Assembly: GCF_902859935.1 (NCBI RefSeq)
Contig: NZ_CADIKI010000001.1
Location: forward strand, 310,001-374,000
Direction: 5' to 3'
Length of the DNA: 64,000 nt
Origin: Paraburkholderia fynbosensis
GTDB taxonomy: Bacteria > Pseudomonadota > Gammaproteobacteria > Burkholderiales > Burkholderiaceae
The notes beneath the pieces were generated by a model, which saw only the letters and a list, made by a program, of their open reading frames with translations, did not search any database and was not told where the DNA came from. Positions 59,037 through 64,000 of the stretch are shown one piece after another; position 1 is the first letter of the stretch, and every line of letters begins with the position of its first letter. A program made the translations under genes and the position numbers.

Positions 59037-61721
59037 GTGGATGTACTGACGCACGGTGCGGCGGCCGATGACGCTCGCGGCGATGGTTCGATTGCGCATG
59101 CTGTCGCAACCACCACCATCGCCGCCTCACTCGCTGAAGCCGCGCGGATCGCCCCAACCGAGGAGGCGCGCACATGCGTGGCCGCACCGGACGAGGCGGC
59201 GACGCCATCACTCTGGCCGCAGCGGCTCGACACCGGCTGGCAGTGTGTCAGCACGCCGGCGGGCGCATGCGGGTCGCCTGCGGCGCTGCCCGCGCATGGC
59301 TGGCTCGCTGCGCCGGTGCCTGGCACCGTCGCAAGCGCTCGGCGCGCCGCAGGTCTGCTGGACGCCGCTCACCCTCCGCCCCTCGCGTTCGACGACCACT
59401 GGTATCGCGTCACGCTCACCGGCATAGGCAAACGCCGCTTGCGGCTGCACGGCCTCGCCACGCTCGCCGAAGTCTGGCTCGACGATGTGCGGCGCCTCGA
59501 CTCCGATTCGATGTTCGTCGCACATGATCTGGACATCGAACTGAATGGCAGCGCGACACTGGCGCTGTGCTTTCGCGCACTGACAGCCGCATTGACGGCA
59601 AAACGCCCGCGCGCGCGCTGGCGGCCGCGCCTCGTTTCGCCGCCGACGCTGCGCAACGTGCGCACCACACTGCTCGGCCATATGCCGGGCTGGTGCCCGT
59701 CGATTCAGGCGGTCGGTCCATGGCGCCCAGTCGAACTGCTGGGCGACGCGCCGCATGCATTCGACACGGTCGACCTGGCTAGCCGCGTCGATGGCGATGA
59801 CGGCATTGTTTCGCTCACGCTACGTTTCGCGTATCCACACGATGTCGCGACTGACGGCGCGACGCTCAAATGCGGCGCAGCTATTTCGTCTTTGCAATGG
59901 CGTGACGCCTATACCTTGACCGGCGCCGTGCGCGTGCCGCACGCCGAGCGCTGGTGGCCCCACACGCACGGCGAGCCGACTTTATATCCTTTGACGTTGC
60001 AACTCGATGACGATCGCTCAAATTCTTACTCTCTAGGCTCGATCGGCTTTCGCAGCATCGACGTGCAACGCGGCGCCGACGGTATGGGCTTCGCCATCCA
60101 CGTGAACGGCGTGCCCGTGTTCTGCCGCGGCGCGTGCTGGACCAGCGCGGACCTCGTGACGCTCGCCGGCACCGAAGCGCAACTGCGTCACACGTTCGAA
60201 CTGGCTCGCGCGGCCGGCATGAATATGCTGCGCGTGAGCGGCACGATGGTGTACGAGTCCGACGCGTTCTATGCGCTCGCCGACGAATACGGCCTGCTCG
60301 TCTGGCAAGACTTCGCGCTGGCAAATTTCGACTACCCGAACGATGCGGCCTTCCGTGCGTCGATCGAACTGGAAGCCGCGCAGTTTCTGACCCGCACACG
60401 ACGCTTCGCAGCGCTCGCCGTACTGTGCGGTGGCAGCGAAGCCGACCAGCAGGCGGCCATGCTCGGCCTGCCGCCTTCGCTGCGCGCACAAGCCGTGTTC
60501 ACTGAACTGTTACCCGCGATCGCCGCGCGCGAACGGCCGGACGTGCCGTATGTCCCCAACTCGCCTACGGGCGGAACGTGGCCGTTCTCCACCGACAAAG
60601 GCGTGACGCACTACTACGGGGTAGGCGCCTATCAGCGGCCGCTCGACGACGCGCGCCGCGCGCAGGTGCGCTTTGCCGCCGAATGCCTCGCCTTCGCCAA
60701 CGTACCGGACGACGCGACCTTGCACGACGCGCTGGGCACGATCCATTCGCACGATCCGCGCTGGAAGGCCGCCGTGCCGCGCGACCCTGGCGCCGGTTGG
60801 GATTTCGACGACGTGCGCGACCACTACCTGCGCACGCTGTACGGCGTGGAGCCGGCGCAGTTGCGCTATGAAGACCCCGTGCGTTATCTGGATCTGTCGC
60901 GCGCGGTGGTCGCGGAGGTGATGAGCGACGTGTTCGCCGAATGGCGGCGCGCGGACTCGACCTGTGCCGGCGGTTTGGTCTGGCAATTGCAGGATCTGCG
61001 CGCGGGCGCAGGCTGGGGTGTGATCGACGCCACAGGACGGCCCAAAAGCGCGCTACACGGGCTCGCGCACACATTGCAACCCGTCCAGATCACGCTGACC
61101 GACGAAGGCCTCAACGGCCTCGATATCCACCTGATCAACGAACGCGCACAAACGTTTAGCGGACGACTCGAACTGGTCTGCCTGCGCGATGGCAGCGTGA
61201 AGGTCGTGTCCGCGAGTTGCCCCGTCGAGTTGCCGCCGCGCAGCGCGCAACGTGTCGGCGCGGCCGCATGCCTCGGCCAGTTCTTCGACTTTACGCATGC
61301 CTACCGATTCGGCCCGCGCGCGCATGATGTCACGCTGGCGACACTGCGCGAGGCGGCAAGCGAAGAAATCGTTTGCGAGGCGTTTCATCTGCCCGATCGG
61401 CGCATGAGCGAGCGTCACGACATCGGTCTGACTGCCCTCGTCCAGCGCCGTGGCGACGGCTGGCAGCTCGTCATCGAAACAAAACGCTTTGCACGCTTTG
61501 TTCATATCATCGACCCACACTATCGTGGCGCGCGCGACTGGTTCCATCTCGCTCCACATCGCCCCGTCATCGTGCCTCTGATTCCTCTGACGTCAGTGGC
61601 GTCGCAAGAACGAATCGTTGCCCACGCATCCAGCTCAATGGTTAACGCTGATGCAACATGCGCGACACCCGCGGGTGAAGTGCGCGCGATCAATGCGATA
61701 TCCGCCACCTTTTATCGCTAG
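59037..61721 (+). CDS. Glycoside hydrolase family 2 (beta-mannosidase-like) protein
   Basis: The 894-residue protein shows the GH2 order: an N-terminal sugar-binding beta-sandwich (from LDTGWQCVSTPAGA), an immunoglobulin-like domain, and a TIM barrel with VFCRGACWTSADL and YGLLVWQDFALANFDYPND. Candidate catalytic acids are Glu468 in VLCGGSEAD, at the family's usual Asn-Glu position but with Ser in place of Asn, and Glu549 in RFAAECLAFANVPD. No signal peptide is seen, so it is predicted cytoplasmic. It starts with GTG 42 bp after the DUF1839 gene, with a GGGGG ribosome site. The first 50 residues are variable. Activity on a mannoside is a family-level inference. Confidence 0.88.
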   Translation: MDVLTHGAAADDARGDGSIAHAVATTTIAASLAEAARIAPTEEARTCVAAPDEAATPSLWPQRLDTGWQCVSTPAGACGSPAALPAHGWLAAPVPGTVASARRAAGLLDAAHPPPLAFDDHWYRVTLTGIGKRRLRLHGLATLAEVWLDDVRRLDSDSMFVAHDLDIELNGSATLALCFRALTAALTAKRPRARWRPRLVSPPTLRNVRTTLLGHMPGWCPSIQAVGPWRPVELLGDAPHAFDTVDLASRVDGDDGIVSLTLRFAYPHDVATDGATLKCGAAISSLQWRDAYTLTGAVRVPHAERWWPHTHGEPTLYPLTLQLDDDRSNSYSLGSIGFRSIDVQRGADGMGFAIHVNGVPVFCRGACWTSADLVTLAGTEAQLRHTFELARAAGMNMLRVSGTMVYESDAFYALADEYGLLVWQDFALANFDYPNDAAFRASIELEAAQFLTRTRRFAALAVLCGGSEADQQAAMLGLPPSLRAQAVFTELLPAIAARERPDVPYVPNSPTGGTWPFSTDKGVTHYYGVGAYQRPLDDARRAQVRFAAECLAFANVPDDATLHDALGTIHSHDPRWKAAVPRDPGAGWDFDDVRDHYLRTLYGVEPAQLRYEDPVRYLDLSRAVVAEVMSDVFAEWRRADSTCAGGLVWQLQDLRAGAGWGVIDATGRPKSALHGLAHTLQPVQITLTDEGLNGLDIHLINERAQTFSGRLELVCLRDGSVKVVSASCPVELPPRSAQRVGAAACLGQFFDFTHAYRFGPRAHDVTLATLREAASEEIVCEAFHLPDRRMSERHDIGLTALVQRRGDGWQLVIETKRFARFVHIIDPHYRGARDWFHLAPHRPVIVPLIPLTSVASQERIVAHASSSMVNADATCATPAGEVRAINAISATFYR

Positions 61722-62350
61722 CTTGTCGCACTGATCTAGGTATCGCGCGCGAGCCGCATAAAACCTCACACTTCGCGAACCCATGTGTCTGCCTGAGGGA
61801 ATCACTGTTGGTTTTTTTGCGACTTCCGGGTCGTCGAATAGATACTCCGTGCGGCAACGTACGCAACGCATTGAACACATCTGAATCAATTCCGGCACAT
61901 CGCGGACATCGCATCGCAACGCCCATGGCAAGGCTATTTCGCCTCCGGGACACCCGCTGCGTGAACCCCGTTGACACGCGCCAGGCCAATACCATCAACG
62001 GCTCCGGTCGTTTGAAACAAGCCCGCGAAACGCGGACCTCGATGCGGCGCGTTGTACAGATTTGAAACAAAAAGTCACATCCGGCTTCGCACGCCGCTAC
62101 GGCTTGGTTCGCTGCGCCGCACCAGCGCTCGCTTTAGGTAGCGTTGGCACACTCCTCGCTAATAGCTGAGCGCAACGCAGCGTCACCGCAGCAGGGTCCA
62201 CAAAAACGGCGGCGGCGCACCAGGCCAATACGGGGCCGAGTCTGTCCATCCTTCACTGCTCGCGAGGCAGTTGTGATTTCTTCACGGATGCAGACATCGG
62301 ATCAAAAACAGAAAGCCGCCCTCAACGCGACTTTCACGCGAGGACCGATC
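61722..62350. other. Intergenic region after the carrier-protein operon
   Basis: This 629-bp gap has no convincing gene. A minus-strand frame at 61635-61931 contains several Cys pairs (MRCVRCRTEY) but overlaps the GH2 gene end and lacks a ribosome site. A weakly AT-rich stretch at 62030-62080 may contain a promoter for the Crp-family gene. No T-tract terminator was found. Confidence 0.4.
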
Positions 62351-63085
62351 ATGTTGACACTTCAATCCGATCTGCACGGTAACCACTTGCTTGGAGCATT
62401 GCCGTCGCACGAATGGCAAGCGCTAGCTCCCCATCTCGAACTGGTTCATCTGCGCACCGAACAGTTGCTGTGCGACTCGGGTCAACGCATTCATCACGTC
62501 TACTTCCCGACGACCGCGATCATCTCGATGCTCTCGACGATGGAAGACGGCAGCTCGGTCGAAATCGCCGCGGTCGGCCGCGAAGGCATGACCGGCGTGC
62601 CGGTGCTCACCGGCGGCGAAACCATGCCGAACCGTGTGCAGGTGCAATGCGCCGGCTTCGCATACCGGATGAGCGCACAGGCGCTCAAACAGCAATTCGC
62701 GCGCTCGGACTTCCTGCGCCGCCTGATGCTGCTGTATATGCACGCCCTGCTCACGCAAGTCGCGCAAACCGCTGCCTGCAATCGTCACCATGCGCTGAAC
62801 AAGCAGCTGTGCCGCTGGCTGCTGATCGAAGTGGACCGCGTCGCGTCGAATGATCTGACGGTAACCCAGCAACTGATCGCCGACATGCTCGGCGTGCGCC
62901 GCGAAGGCATTACCGAAGCCGCCGGCAAGCTGCACGATGAAGGCCTGATTCATCACAGCCGCGGCCACATCAAGGTGCTCGATCGCAAGGGCCTCGAAGC
63001 GCGTGCATGCGAATGCTACGGCCTCGTCAAACGCGAATTCGACCGTCTTCTGCCGCGTCTGCGCCAGGCCGAAACCGTCGAATAA
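62351..63085 (+). CDS. Crp/Fnr-family regulator
   Basis: The 244-residue protein from ATG 62351 has a cyclic-nucleotide-binding-like domain (ALPSHEWQALAPHLELVHLR, DGSSVEIAAVGREGMTGVPV) and a C-terminal winged helix (QQLIADMLGVRREGITEAAG). The AGGA site at 62341-62344 supports this start; ATG 62288 gives 21 more residues. No FNR-type Cys cluster is seen at the N-terminus. It lies 36 bp upstream of the exopolysaccharide glycosyltransferase and may control that cluster. Confidence 0.9.
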   Translation: MLTLQSDLHGNHLLGALPSHEWQALAPHLELVHLRTEQLLCDSGQRIHHVYFPTTAIISMLSTMEDGSSVEIAAVGREGMTGVPVLTGGETMPNRVQVQCAGFAYRMSAQALKQQFARSDFLRRLMLLYMHALLTQVAQTAACNRHHALNKQLCRWLLIEVDRVASNDLTVTQQLIADMLGVRREGITEAAGKLHDEGLIHHSRGHIKVLDRKGLEARACECYGLVKREFDRLLPRLRQAETVE

Positions 63086-63121
63086 GCAAGGTGCCGCCCG
63101 ACCACCAGAATAAAGAAAAAT

Positions 63122-64000
63122 ATGTTCAGGAATACTACGCGGGTTCTCGATGCGCTTTTCGTGATTGCCGGAAGCCTGCTCGGACATTGGCTGCGCTTCT
63201 CGACGCCGATCGCGTTGTCAGACACCGAGCGTCTTCTGATCGCGTTCAACTGTCTGCTCGTGTTGCTGTTGTTTCCGGGCTTCGGCGTGTATGAAACGTG
63301 GCGCGGCAAGGCGTTGGCGCCGGTGCTGGCGAGAATCACGGCGGCGTGGCTGGTGGTGTCCGTCACCGGCCTCGTGCTGGTGTTCACGCTGCATCGTATG
63401 GACGCGGTGTCGCGGCTGTGGTTCGGTTACTCGACGCTGATCTCCGGCGCGATGATCATCGCCACCCGCTGCATCACGCACGTCGTGCTGCGCAGCGTGC
63501 GGCGACGCGGGATGAATGTCCGCACCGTCGCGATCGTCGGCGCGCCAGGCTTCTCGCGTACGCTGCTCGCGCATCTCGAACATGCGCCGCAAGCCGGCTT
63601 CAAACCGGTGTGCGTCTTCGACACCAGCATCGAAGGCGCCGCCAACTATGGCACGCGCCTGAAGCGCCTGCCGGTGCTGACCGATCTCGATGCGTTCGTC
63701 AACAAGGTGCGCAACGAGCGCGTAAGCGAAGTGTGGCTTGCGCTGCCGCTTTCCGAAGAACATACGATCTATCGCTTCACGCATATCTTCAGACACGACT
63801 TCGTGAATCTGCGCTTCGTCCCCGATGTACGCAGCCTCTCGCTGTTCACCCACGCGCTGGTCGACGTCGTCGGGTTACCCACGCTCAATCTGAGCGCGAC
63901 GCCCTTCTCGCCGCCGCAGATGTGGCCCAAGCTGATGTTCGACCGTCTGTTCGCTGCGCTCGCGCTGCTCGTGCTCGCGCCGGTGTTCATCGTGCTCGCG
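63122..64000 (+). CDS. Undecaprenyl-phosphate glucose phosphotransferase, partial (BceB/WcaJ-like)
   Basis: The gene runs off the window, leaving 293 codons. It begins MFRNTTRVLDALFVIAGSLL with four predicted membrane segments, then a soluble Rossmann-like domain (VRTVAIVGAPGFSRTLLAHL), and the start of the C-terminal sugar-transferase domain (KLMFDRLFAALALLVLAPVF). The family transfers glucose-1-phosphate to undecaprenyl phosphate as the first step of exopolysaccharide repeat assembly. The next genes should belong to that cluster, beyond the edge. The catalytic motif is not visible in this part. Confidence 0.9.
   Translation, partial: MFRNTTRVLDALFVIAGSLLGHWLRFSTPIALSDTERLLIAFNCLLVLLLFPGFGVYETWRGKALAPVLARITAAWLVVSVTGLVLVFTLHRMDAVSRLWFGYSTLISGAMIIATRCITHVVLRSVRRRGMNVRTVAIVGAPGFSRTLLAHLEHAPQAGFKPVCVFDTSIEGAANYGTRLKRLPVLTDLDAFVNKVRNERVSEVWLALPLSEEHTIYRFTHIFRHDFVNLRFVPDVRSLSLFTHALVDVVGLPTLNLSATPFSPPQMWPKLMFDRLFAALALLVLAPVFIVLA

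Noticed and set aside
61635..61931. Cys-rich minus-strand frame (MRCVRCRTEYLF) that resembles a zinc ribbon
   Set aside because: It overlaps the GH2 gene end, lacks a ribosome site, and its Cys spacing does not form a complete ribbon.

Overview
The window is GC-rich, gene-dense bacterial chromosome from a betaproteobacterium of the Burkholderiaceae, most probably Paraburkholderia or a close relative. Pointers are the rpsF-priB-rpsR-rplI-dnaB order, a NodI/NodJ-type ABC pair, the cysB-cysA-cysW-cysT-sbp order, both an Aat and a Bpt aminoacyl-protein transferase, and a BceA/BceB-like exopolysaccharide pair. It looks like ordinary core and semi-accessory chromosome. I see no rRNA, CRISPR array, prophage, insertion sequence or integrase. 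Species assignment is inference.

Layout. 1-3.1 kb: phosphate transporter, its DUF47 partner and replicative helicase DnaB. 3.2-4.8 kb: ribosomal operon with PriB. 5.1-7.0 kb: ECF sigma factor and anti-sigma pair. 7.2-12 kb: LysR regulator divergent from the glyoxylate-to-glycerate genes gcl-hyi-glxR. 12.6-14.3 kb: BON-LysM protein and asparaginase. 14.4-19.7 kb: CysB and the sulfate ABC transporter. 20 kb: lexA under two tandem SOS boxes, then a small unknown gene. 21-27.4 kb: small proteins, UspA, NodIJ-like exporter and an aldo/keto reductase. 27.5-29.1 kb: a multiply frameshifted TPR-sulfotransferase pseudogene. 29.4-33.2 kb: small exported proteins, tRNA-His and dusA. 33.2-36.6 kb: molbindin and ssuBCD for alkanesulfonate use. 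37-43.7 kb: acyl-CoA and TetR/epimerase genes, small unknowns and an SMR pump. 43.9 kb: initiator tRNA-fMet. 44.4-47.8 kb: NUDIX, aat, bpt and pyrD. 47.9-49.7 kb: polar amino-acid (probably cystine) ABC genes. 49.7-52.4 kb: a signal peptidase, an oxidoreductase and a GntR regulator. 52.9-64 kb: manC, a GNAT gene, a five-gene carrier-protein operon, a Crp-family regulator and the first exopolysaccharide glycosyltransferase, cut by the window edge.

The most interesting locus is 55340-61721: an acyl carrier protein, an acyl-CoA-dehydrogenase-like flavoprotein, a tRNA-independent amino acid:[carrier protein] ligase, a DUF1839 protein and a cytoplasmic family-2 glycoside hydrolase. The first four genes are joined by ATGA overlaps or zero spacing. 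The ligase family is known to load an amino acid onto a dedicated carrier protein, but to my knowledge the final product is unknown. The arrangement suggests a small dedicated pathway: load an amino acid, possibly oxidise it on the carrier, then transfer it. It sits between two exopolysaccharide genes.

Sulfur supply is a second theme: sulfate uptake under CysB, sulfonate desulfonation by SsuDCB, and a probable cystine importer lie in the same 35 kb.
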